DNA from: Hymenobacter sp. BT188
GTDB lineage: Bacteria; Bacteroidota; Bacteroidia; Cytophagales; Hymenobacteraceae
Assembly (NCBI RefSeq): GCF_014333585.1
Contig: NZ_JACSCW010000005.1
Location: 124,001-188,000, forward strand
Direction of reading: 5' to 3'
DNA length: 64,000 bases
Part shown: piece after piece, positions 33,582 to 40,217 of the stretch
Layout: every line of letters begins with the position of its first letter
How positions within the stretch are numbered: the first letter of the stretch is position 1
Notes under the pieces: model-generated
Database searches by the model: none
What the model was told of the DNA's origin: nothing
Seen by the model: only the letters and a program-made list of their open reading frames with translations
Position numbers and translations under genes: made by a program

Positions 33582-35033
33582 CTAAGTGGTAAGCAAGGAA
33601 GCTGGCTGGCGCTTAAACACATCCTGCAAAGCCTGCCGGGCGGCATGGTGCCCACACATGCCATGCACGCCGCCACCCGGAGGCGTGGAGGACGAACAGA
33701 TATAAATGCCTTTAGCCGAAGTGCGATATGGCGATGCACGGATCACAGGCCGAGTAAAGAGCTGCGTCACATCCAGCAGGCCGCCGTTGATATCGCCGCC
33801 TACTAAGTTGCTGTTAAACGCTTCTAGCTCGCTTGTATTGAAGGTATGGCGGGCCAGTACCCGGTCGCGGAAGCCGGGAGCGAATCGTTCTACCTGGTTT
33901 TCAATAGCCGTGGCCATGTCAACGCGTGAGCCGTTGGGCACGTGGCAATACGCCCACGCGGTATGCTTGCCCGCTGGCGCCCTGGTTGGGTCGAAGAGGC
34001 TTTGCTGGGCCAAAAGCACAAAGGGCCGCTCGGGGTGCTTGCCTTCGCTGGTTTGCTGCTCAGAGGCAGTTATTTCTTCCAATGAGTTGCCCAGATGTAT
34101 GGTGCCGGCCTGGCGGCACTCAGGCGCGGTAAATGGTATCGGCCCATCCAAGGCCCAATCGACTTTAAACACGCCCATACCGTAACGGTAGCGCTCCAGC
34201 TGCCAGCGGTAGAGAGACGAGAAGGTATGGCCCGCAATTTTGAGCAACTGCCGCGGCGTGACGTCGAAAAGTACGGCGTGGGTGGAGGGCAGTTGCTTGA
34301 GGGAGCTAACGGGAGCATTCGTTTCAATTTTGCCCCCCAGCGACACGAAATAAGAAGCCAGCGCCCGCGCTATAGCTTGGGCACCGCCCTCCGGTAGCGG
34401 CCACCCGCGCACATGCCCCATAGCCATCAGTACCAATCCGATGGCCGAGGTAGTGACGTTGGTAAGGGGCTGAATGGCATGAGCGGCCATACCGGCCCAC
34501 AAGCCTCGCGCCTCCAGTGTCTGAAACCGTTTGGCCAGCATCGTAGCCGAAGTAACGGCGTCGAGGCCGAAGCGGGCCATAGCTAGCGGATGCTTCGGGA
34601 TGCGCAACGGTCCCAGAATAGCAGGTGCTAGCACTGGCCAGTCGCGCACGATGGGCTGGATCAGTTGCCGGTAAGCCTTTTCATCGGGACCCAATTGGTG
34701 CGCCGTATCGGCTAAGGAGGCGACCAGAGTGGCAGCCCGACCGGTATCGAAGGGGTGAGCGGCGGCTACCGGCGGAGTGAGGAAGTTCAGGCCATGTTCG
34801 GCCAGGGGCAAGGTTTTGAAAAACGGTGACTCTGCCGCTAGCGGGTGAATGGCTGATCCAATGTCGTGCACAAAGCCGGGCAGCGTGAGCTCCGCCGAAC
34901 GCAGTCCGCCTCCAATAGCATCTTTAGCTTCTAGTATCAAAACGGATAGGCCGGCTTGCTGGAGCGTAATAGCTGCCGCCAGCCCATTCGGCCCTGAACC
35001 GACAACTACCGCATCGAAATCACGCTTATCCAC
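33582..35033 (-). CDS. FAD-dependent oxidoreductase (phytoene-desaturase-like)
   Basis: A 483-residue flavoprotein with a Rossmann motif at the N-terminus (DAVVVGSGPNGLAAAITLQQ, then AGLSVLILEAKDAIGGGLRS). A C-terminal FAD-binding closing motif (KGIYICSSSTPPGGGVHGMC) follows the pattern of phytoene desaturase and related NAD(P)/FAD oxidoreductases. The substrate is unknown. The start is a GTG at 35031-35033 because no ATG fits the nucleotide-binding fold. It precedes a palindromic repeat at 35109. Confidence 0.88.
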   Translation of the reverse strand: MDKRDFDAVVVGSGPNGLAAAITLQQAGLSVLILEAKDAIGGGLRSAELTLPGFVHDIGSAIHPLAAESPFFKTLPLAEHGLNFLTPPVAAAHPFDTGRAATLVASLADTAHQLGPDEKAYRQLIQPIVRDWPVLAPAILGPLRIPKHPLAMARFGLDAVTSATMLAKRFQTLEARGLWAGMAAHAIQPLTNVTTSAIGLVLMAMGHVRGWPLPEGGAQAIARALASYFVSLGGKIETNAPVSSLKQLPSTHAVLFDVTPRQLLKIAGHTFSSLYRWQLERYRYGMGVFKVDWALDGPIPFTAPECRQAGTIHLGNSLEEITASEQQTSEGKHPERPFVLLAQQSLFDPTRAPAGKHTAWAYCHVPNGSRVDMATAIENQVERFAPGFRDRVLARHTFNTSELEAFNSNLVGGDINGGLLDVTQLFTRPVIRASPYRTSAKGIYICSSSTPPGGGVHGMCGHHAARQALQDVFKRQPASLLTT

Positions 35034-35108
35034 TAGAAATGGCTGTTATAAAGTACAAATTGGTTAAACGAGGCCGCGCCTGAAAGGTAACGAACCGTTA
35101 ACAATCCA

Positions 35109-35216
35109 AAAGGCGGTCATGCAGAACGCAGTGAAGCATCTCGCGTGCTGATGCTGGATTAGTAATCCCAACGACTGCACGCGAGATGCTTCACTGCGTT
35201 CTGCATGACCGCCTTT
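35109..35216. repeat. Dispersed palindromic repeat, copy 2 (perfect 40-bp arms)
   Basis: Two perfectly complementary 40-base arms lie at 35109-35148 and 35177-35216 around a 28-nt loop, and the loop itself holds the palindrome GGATTAGTAATCC. It is homologous to the 26273 copy. It sits between two minus-strand genes and has no open frame of its own. Confidence 0.93.
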
Positions 35217-35324
35217 AGAAAAGGGCTTACGTTAAACTCTGTGATTTGCTAGTTTACTTCTTAAAGCAGTATTGTCAATACATGACTAGCCATATTCCCT
35301 GTTGGAGAAAAAGCCCCCCAGCCA

Positions 35325-36425
35325 TTACTTAACGTCATCGTGCGGGTTCATCACGCGGTTTTGACGGTTAATAGATTCCAGGTGAATGGCGTCGAAGTAC
35401 TTGAGGATAAAATCTTTGGTGAGGCCTAGCTTGGCACCTTTCTGTACGCCACGATCTAAGATTTCATTCCAGCGGTTGGGCTGAAGAATGGTGATGTCGT
35501 TCTCCTTTTTGTAGGTACCAATCTTCTCAGCTACGGCCATGCGGCTGCTAATGAGCTGCATAATCTCGTCGTCGATGTGGTTGATCTGGTCGCGGAGCTT
35601 AGCCAGCACGGTCAGGAATTCCTGCTTATCGGTGGTTTCGTGGCGCCAGATGAGGCTGTCGAGGAGGGCTACTAGGTTGGTAGGCGTTACTTGCTGAGCA
35701 GCGTCGCTCCAGGCTTGGTCTGGGTCGCGGTGCGACTCCAGCATCAGGCCGTCAAAGTCAAGGTCGATAGCTTTTTGGGCTACATCGGCGAGCAGGTCAC
35801 GGCGGCCGCAGATGTGGCTGGGGTCGCAGATCAGGGGCAGTTCGGGCATACGGCGCTTCATCTCAATAGGCAATTGCCAGAGCGGCGCGTTGCGGTATTC
35901 AGTATTGCCGTAGCTGGAAAAGCCGCGGTGAATCAGGCCGATTTTCTTCACGCCGGCTTTAGCCAGGCGCTCCACCGCTCCAGCCCACAGCTCCACATCG
36001 GGATTAATAGGGTTTTTGATGAACACCGGCACGTCGGTGCCGCGCAGGGCATCGGCCACGGCCTGTACCGAAAACGGATTCACTGTCGTGCGGGCACCAA
36101 TCCAGAGTACGTCCATCTCGAAGGCCAAGCTGTCCTCAACGTGTTTGGGCGTCGCCACTTCCACCATCACGGGCAGGCCGGTTTGCTCGCGGGCCTTTTG
36201 TAGCCAGGGCAGACCCTTCGTGCCGATGCCCTCGAAGCCGCCGGGCTTAGTACGCGGCTTCCAGATGCCAGCGCGCAGCATATCGACGCGGCCGGTTTGG
36301 GCTAGTTGGTTGCAGGTATCGAGGAGTTGTTCCTCAGTTTCGGCGCTGCAGGGGCCGGAGATGAGCAGGGGCTTTTTGCTGGTAAGCTCAGCGGCCGAGG
36401 TGGTGGTGGTTTGGGTATTGTCCAT
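35325..36425 (-). CDS. Bifunctional DAHP synthase / chorismate mutase (type II)
   Basis: A 366-residue fusion. About 1-260 is DAHP synthase of the KDOP-synthase-like type (PLLISGPCSAETEEQLLDT, KPRTKPGGFEGIG, FIKNPINPDVELW, PLICDPSHICGRRDLL). About 275-360 is an AroQ chorismate mutase (LAKLRDQINHIDDEIMQLIS, RMAVAEKIGTYKKE). It condenses PEP with erythrose 4-phosphate and also rearranges chorismate to prephenate. The upstream pheA and tyrA genes lack a mutase domain, so this fusion supplies it for the operon. Its ATG overlaps the tyrA stop by one base (TAATG), implying coupling. A half-terminator lies just beyond its stop. Confidence 0.95.
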   Translation of the reverse strand: MDNTQTTTTSAAELTSKKPLLISGPCSAETEEQLLDTCNQLAQTGRVDMLRAGIWKPRTKPGGFEGIGTKGLPWLQKAREQTGLPVMVEVATPKHVEDSLAFEMDVLWIGARTTVNPFSVQAVADALRGTDVPVFIKNPINPDVELWAGAVERLAKAGVKKIGLIHRGFSSYGNTEYRNAPLWQLPIEMKRRMPELPLICDPSHICGRRDLLADVAQKAIDLDFDGLMLESHRDPDQAWSDAAQQVTPTNLVALLDSLIWRHETTDKQEFLTVLAKLRDQINHIDDEIMQLISSRMAVAEKIGTYKKENDITILQPNRWNEILDRGVQKGAKLGLTKDFILKYFDAIHLESINRQNRVMNPHDDVK

Positions 36426-37267
36426 TATTTCAAGATTTTACGAATGAGGTTGGCTTGCTCGATGAGCTGATGAAAAGCGGGGTAGTCTTCTTGTTCCAGC
36501 ACGTCTTTCATGTGCTGAAGCTGGCGCAAATGCTCACTGAGCACGTCGAGCACATTGAGGCGGTTTTGGCGAAAAATAGGCACCCACATATCCGGCGAGC
36601 TTTTGGCCAGACGCACCGTCGACTCGAAGCCGCCGCTGGCCAGGTCGAAGATTTGCTGCTCCTCTTTTTCTTTGTTTAGTACGGTGAGAGCCAGCGCAAA
36701 AGAGGTAATATGCGAAATGTGAGAGATGTAAGCCGTGTGCAAATCGTGGGCGGCCCCACCCATGTACACCAGCCGCATCCCTATCTGCTCAAAAATGCCC
36801 CCCACGCGACTTACAGCAGCCGGGTCGCTGTGCTCAGCGTCGCAGATGACTAGGGTTTTGCCCTGAAACAAGCCCTGTATAGCCGCTTCTGGACCCGAAT
36901 ACTCGGTGCCTGCCATGGGGTGTACGGCTACGAAACGGGCGCGGCGCGGGTGTTGCTCGACGCAGCCAAGTAGCTTTTGCTTAGTCGAGCCTACGTCGAT
37001 AACTACCTGGTGATCAGCAACTGAATCCAAAACGTGAGGCAGCAATGTGAGCATGGCATCCATGGGCACGGCCAGTACGATCAAGTCAGCACGGCTGAGG
37101 CTGGATGTGAGGTCAGCTACCTCATCGACCAGATTTAAGCTCAGGGCCTTCGTTTGGTTTTCGAAGCTTTGATCTACGCCGATAATATGGGTAGCTAGGC
37201 CAGAGTCCCTTAAACTTAGAGCCAGAGAGCCGCCAATTAAACCGACACCTATTATACTGACTATCAT
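36425..37267 (-). CDS. tyrA: Prephenate dehydrogenase
   Basis: A 280-residue protein with an N-terminal NAD(P) Rossmann fold (MIVSIIGVGLIGGSLALSLR), the catalytic region FVAVHPMAGTEYSGPE and helical dimer residues AYISHISHITSFALALTV. It oxidatively decarboxylates prephenate to 4-hydroxyphenylpyruvate on the tyrosine branch. No chorismate mutase or ACT domain is fused to it. It lies 4 bases after the aminotransferase and overlaps the DAHP synthase start. Confidence 0.95.
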   Translation of the reverse strand: MIVSIIGVGLIGGSLALSLRDSGLATHIIGVDQSFENQTKALSLNLVDEVADLTSSLSRADLIVLAVPMDAMLTLLPHVLDSVADHQVVIDVGSTKQKLLGCVEQHPRRARFVAVHPMAGTEYSGPEAAIQGLFQGKTLVICDAEHSDPAAVSRVGGIFEQIGMRLVYMGGAAHDLHTAYISHISHITSFALALTVLNKEKEEQQIFDLASGGFESTVRLAKSSPDMWVPIFRQNRLNVLDVLSEHLRQLQHMKDVLEQEDYPAFHQLIEQANLIRKILK

Positions 37268-37271
37268 ATTC

Positions 37272-38453
37272 TTATCGGAAAATAGGCGCGGAAGCTCGCG
37301 CCGTGATGATGCGTTCGAGGGCGGCAGTCAGTACGCTTTCAGGCTGGCATAAGCTCACCCGAATAAAATCGTTGCCATTGCTGCCAAAAATGCCCCCCGG
37401 CGTGATAAACACTTTGGCTTGGTACAGCAGTTCGTCGCTGAGAGCGTATCCATCAGCGTAGCCAGCCGGAATTGCCCCCCAGACAAACAAGCCCGTTTGC
37501 TGCCGATCAAATTGGCAGCCAATAGTGGTGAGCAAGTTAAAAACCTGCTCGCGACGGGCGCGATACGTAGCATTGAGCTGCTCAAACCAATCAGCTCCCA
37601 GACCCAACGCGACAATAGCCCCGCGTTGCACCGGCAGAAACATGCCCGAATCGAGGTTGCTCTTGAAGCGTAGCACCTGTTGCAGCCATTCGGCCCGCCC
37701 CACCAGCAACCCCACGCGCCAGCCAGCCATGTTGTGCGATTTACTCAGCGAATTCAGCTCCAAGGCCACTTCTCTGGCTCCCGGCACCGCCAGCAAACTC
37801 TGTGGGTTGTCGTTTAGAATAAAGCTGTACGGGTTGTCATGCACCAGCAGAATATTATGCTGCTGAGCAAATGTCACCAAGCGCGTTAGAAACGCTATAT
37901 CGGCGGGGGCGCCGGTGGGCATGTGCGGATAATTGAGCCACATGAGCTTCACTCGGCTCAGGTCGCGCTGGGCTAAGGCGTCAAGGTCGGGCTGCCAGTT
38001 ATTGGCGGCCGTCAGGTCGTAGTCGACGGGCGTGGCGCCGCTAAGCTGGGCGGCAGCACGGTACGCGGGGTAGCCCGGATTGGGAATCAGTACCTCATCG
38101 CCGGCTTGCAAAAACGTCATGCTGATATGCATAATGCCTTCCTTAGAACCCAGCAGTGGCAGGATTTCATTGGCCGGGTTTAGCTCCACCTGGTAAGCAC
38201 GCTGATACCACTCGGCCATGGCTTGGCGCAAAGCCGGGCTGCCCTGGTAGCCTTGGTAAGCGTGAGTATTCGGCTGTGCGGCTGTTGTGCTTAAAGCCTC
38301 AATTACACTAGGATGCGGCGGCAAATCGGGGCTACCGATGCCCAGGTTGATGACGGCGGCACCCGCCTGGTTCATAGCCTCGATTTCGCGCAGCTTTTGG
38401 GAGAAATAATATTCTCCTGTGTGCTGGAGGCGGTCGGCGGTGGAGATATTCAT
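37272..38453 (-). CDS. Class I/II PLP aminotransferase of the Phe/Tyr operon
   Basis: A 393-residue fold-type I aminotransferase. The substrate segment INLGIGSPDLPPHPSV, the Asn/Pro pair in MWLNYPHMPTGAPAD, the PLP Lys in LNSLSKSHNMAGWRVG and the C-terminal Arg in NDFIRVSLC are visible. Being between pheA and tyrA, it most likely converts phenylpyruvate and 4-hydroxyphenylpyruvate to Phe and Tyr. It could also act on aspartate or another 2-oxo acid. The gap to pheA is 17 bases. Confidence 0.92.
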   Translation of the reverse strand: MNISTADRLQHTGEYYFSQKLREIEAMNQAGAAVINLGIGSPDLPPHPSVIEALSTTAAQPNTHAYQGYQGSPALRQAMAEWYQRAYQVELNPANEILPLLGSKEGIMHISMTFLQAGDEVLIPNPGYPAYRAAAQLSGATPVDYDLTAANNWQPDLDALAQRDLSRVKLMWLNYPHMPTGAPADIAFLTRLVTFAQQHNILLVHDNPYSFILNDNPQSLLAVPGAREVALELNSLSKSHNMAGWRVGLLVGRAEWLQQVLRFKSNLDSGMFLPVQRGAIVALGLGADWFEQLNATYRARREQVFNLLTTIGCQFDRQQTGLFVWGAIPAGYADGYALSDELLYQAKVFITPGGIFGSNGNDFIRVSLCQPESVLTAALERIITARASAPIFR

Positions 38454-38470
38454 GGTGGTAATTACAGTTG

Positions 38471-39325
38471 CTAACTGGCGTGTGTTGAGTCGGTTAATTG
38501 CTGGTCTCCTCTTTGATAAAGTCCCAACACGCGCAGATCTTCGGTGAGTGGCTCTAAGTCTTGAAGCACTTCGTGGAATTGGTCGGCGTGGTCGAACTCC
38601 AGGTCGGCGTGGAAGAAGTACTGCCAGGCGCGCCCAGGCTGGGGAAAGGATTGAAGCTTGGAGAGATTCAGGTCGTGGTCGGCGATTTTGTTGAGTACCC
38701 GTGCCAACGAGCCCTTCATGTGGGAAGTGTGAAAATACACCGACGCTTTATTGGCCGTAGTTGGCTGGGGGGCATTTTCGGCCGTGTTGATGATAAGAAA
38801 GCGCGTGTAGTTTTCCGGTACCGACTGGATATCAGCCACTCCTATCTCTAAGTCGAAAAGCTCGGCGGCGGCCTTACCAGCTACGGCGGCTATACCCGTC
38901 AGATGACCCTCGCGGATGCGCTGAGCACTCAGGGCTGTATCCTCCGTCTCCACAAGCTTCCACTCGGGGTGCTGGTTCAGAAAGTCGGCGCATTGGAGCA
39001 GGGCCATGGGGTGAGAGTGAACTTCCCGCAGATCAGCCAAAGTTTGGCCGGGCAACAACAGCAGATGCTGCCGAATAGGCAAATACACCTCACCAATTAC
39101 CCGCAGCGCGGATTGTTGGAGCAGGTTGTAGTTAGGTAGAATACTACCAGCAATAGAGTTCTCAATGGCCATCACACCACCCGCTGCCGTGCCGCGTGCT
39201 ACCTGCCGCACCACCTCCGCAAAGGTAGCGCAGGGCGTCACAGCGGTTTCGGGGCCGAAGTACTGGTGAGCGGCTAGCTGGTGAAAGCTGCCAGCGAAGC
39301 CCTGAATGGCGATAGTTGGTGTCAT
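38471..39325 (-). CDS. pheA: Prephenate dehydratase
   Basis: A 284-residue protein. The prephenate dehydratase domain spans about 1-185 (IQGFAGSFHQLAAHQYFG, GGVMAIENSIAGSILPNYNL, YTRFLIIN). A C-terminal ACT regulatory domain (VYFHTSHMKGSLARVLNKIA, then LNLSKLQSFPQ) normally binds Phe. There is no fused chorismate mutase. It is the first structural gene of the operon and lies 24 bases after the second attenuator terminator. Both ACT-domain feedback and attenuation are therefore expected. Confidence 0.95.
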   Translation of the reverse strand: MTPTIAIQGFAGSFHQLAAHQYFGPETAVTPCATFAEVVRQVARGTAAGGVMAIENSIAGSILPNYNLLQQSALRVIGEVYLPIRQHLLLLPGQTLADLREVHSHPMALLQCADFLNQHPEWKLVETEDTALSAQRIREGHLTGIAAVAGKAAAELFDLEIGVADIQSVPENYTRFLIINTAENAPQPTTANKASVYFHTSHMKGSLARVLNKIADHDLNLSKLQSFPQPGRAWQYFFHADLEFDHADQFHEVLQDLEPLTEDLRVLGLYQRGDQQLTDSTHAS

Positions 39326-39349
39326 GAGGTGCTTGAATTTTTTTCTATG

Positions 39350-39383
39350 AAAAAGGCCCCCTGGGATACAGGGGGCCTTTTTT
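39350..39383 (-). terminator. Second attenuator terminator (T2)
   Basis: On the minus strand AAAAAGGCCCCCTG pairs with CAGGGGGCCTTTTT (14 bp, 5-nt loop TATCC) and ends in a T run. It lies 14 nt after the stop of leader peptide 2 and 24 nt before the pheA ATG. Its 5' arm can instead pair with codons 19-23 of leader 2 (39409-39422) over 14 nt with one mismatch and one G-U. That is the expected antiterminator. Confidence 0.85.
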
Positions 39384-39397
39384 GTTGCTTCTTTCGA

Positions 39398-39478
39398 TTA
39401 AGCAGTATAAAAGACTCCCTGTTTCTCCCGGTAGAAGAAGTAATAGAAGCCGTAATAAAAAGAAGTGAAGGACTGCAT
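39398..39478 (-). CDS. Phe/Tyr leader peptide 2 of the attenuator
   Basis: A 26-codon frame with ATG at 39476-39478 and stop at 39398-39400. Twelve of its 26 residues are aromatic: Phe at 4, 7, 11, 14, 15 and 23, and Tyr at 8, 9, 12, 13, 16 and 24. The run FYYGFYYFFY covers codons 7-16. Its 3' codons (about 19-23) form the antiterminator partner of T2. Ribosome stalling at Phe or Tyr codons when charged tRNA is scarce would leave that segment free and block T2. Translation through to the stop would favour T2. No Shine-Dalgarno is visible, as is common in this phylum. Confidence 0.8.
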   Translation of the reverse strand: MQSFTSFYYGFYYFFYREKQGVFYTA

Positions 39479-39500
39479 GATTGAAGAATACTCAGGAGAT

Positions 39501-39533
39501 AAAAAAAGCGCCTCTCGGGAATCCGGGGCGCTT
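39501..39533 (-). terminator. First attenuator terminator (T1)
   Basis: On the minus strand the 7-bp arms AAGCGCC (5') and GGCGCTT (3'), with an inner CGG/CCG pairing, are followed by a seven-T run. It lies 38 nt after the stop of leader peptide 1. Its 5' arm (39525-39534) can pair with 39557-39567 (GAGGCCGCTTG) over about 8 bp with one mismatch, a weaker antiterminator than that of T2. Confidence 0.65.
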
Positions 39534-39569
39534 GGTTGGTCTGGGTTGGTGTGGGGCAAGCGGCCTCGG

Positions 39570-39589
39570 TTCTACGCGCTGGCGTAGAA
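39570..39589 (-). other. Hairpin overlapping the end of leader peptide 1
   Basis: TTCTACGC/GCGTAGAA forms a perfect 8-bp hairpin with a 4-nt loop across the last codons (Phe-Tyr-Ala-Ser-Ala-stop) of leader 1. It could act as a pause hairpin that synchronises the polymerase with the ribosome. Confidence 0.55.
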
Positions 39590-39631
39590 AAAATACGAGG
39601 TAAGATAATACCGATTGGAAGCCGTGCGCAT
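39572..39631 (-). CDS. Tyr/Phe leader peptide 1 of the attenuator
   Basis: A 19-residue frame with ATG at 39629-39631 and TAG at 39572-39574, reading MRTASNRYYLTSYFFYASA. Six of 19 residues are Tyr or Phe, in two clusters (YY at 8-9, YFFY at 13-16). A hairpin overlaps its last codons and the T1 terminator follows 38 nt later. It starts about 20 nt after the predicted transcription start. With leader 2 it forms a tandem pair. Confidence 0.7.
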   Translation of the reverse strand: MRTASNRYYLTSYFFYASA

Positions 39632-39655
39632 GAAGGAAGTAGCCGTTTAGCTGCC

Positions 39656-39686
39656 CAAATCTGAGGAAACCCGAGCAGGAAAACAA
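39656..39686 (-). promoter_or_regulatory. Candidate promoter of the Phe/Tyr operon
   Basis: On the minus strand TTG (39684-39686) and CAGATTTG (39656-39663, one change from TAnnTTTG) are separated by 20 nt. This matches the Bacteroidetes -33/-7 layout. A start near 39650 would place leader peptide 1 about 20 nt downstream. Confidence 0.45.
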
Positions 39687-39689
39687 GTT

Positions 39690-40217
39690 TGCACCAAATT
39701 TTTCTGCTTTTATTGGTTGGATCTAAGCCGCTTATGCTATGAATAAGCCTCCGTTGGCATGCCTGATGAGACGATGTAGTAGCTATCTGAAATTTCAAGC
39801 TAGCTAATAGAGGTGCAATATTTCCTTCCTCTTAGTACAGGTCAATAAAGCCTAGAATAGGAGGCCGTAGCTGGTGAGCCAACCTGCCGTTGTGCAGAGG
39901 GACGTGTGGGGCGACTCGATTCTAATTGACAACACAGCGGAATAAGCATCCGCTAAATATGCTCACTTACTAATGGCCCTTATATCGAGGCAACAGACTA
40001 AAGACAGCCTCATGTCAGCTCGTTCATAAAGTGGTATTTCCTCTCCAGCTTAGCACGATGTCTAAGGTCTGTTCCAATGGTAGCAAACCGCTAAAAATGA
40101 GTCTTATATTCTGCTGGTATACGCCGAGTAAATGATTAGCTTGCTCCATTAAAACCCAATCATAACTTGGATTTATTCCAGCCACGAGAAGTTGCTCGCT
40201 GCGTGGTCATTGCTGCT
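39690..40217. other. Intergenic region without a recognised gene
   Basis: About 530 bases lie between the Phe/Tyr operon promoter region and the first TPR kinase. I see no coding frame with family features, no RNA gene and no GCCCCCC terminator. It must hold the promoter of the kinase array. Confidence 0.5.

Noticed and set aside
35301..35324. AAAAAGCCCCCCAG as an intrinsic terminator of the DAHP synthase gene
   Set aside because: On the minus strand it gives CTGGGGGGCTTTTT without an upstream complementary arm; it could aid termination but no hairpin supports it.
39322..39798. 158-codon minus-strand frame covering the Phe/Tyr leader region
   Set aside because: It runs through both attenuator hairpins in a frame different from both leader peptides and has no conserved character; the leader frames explain the region better.
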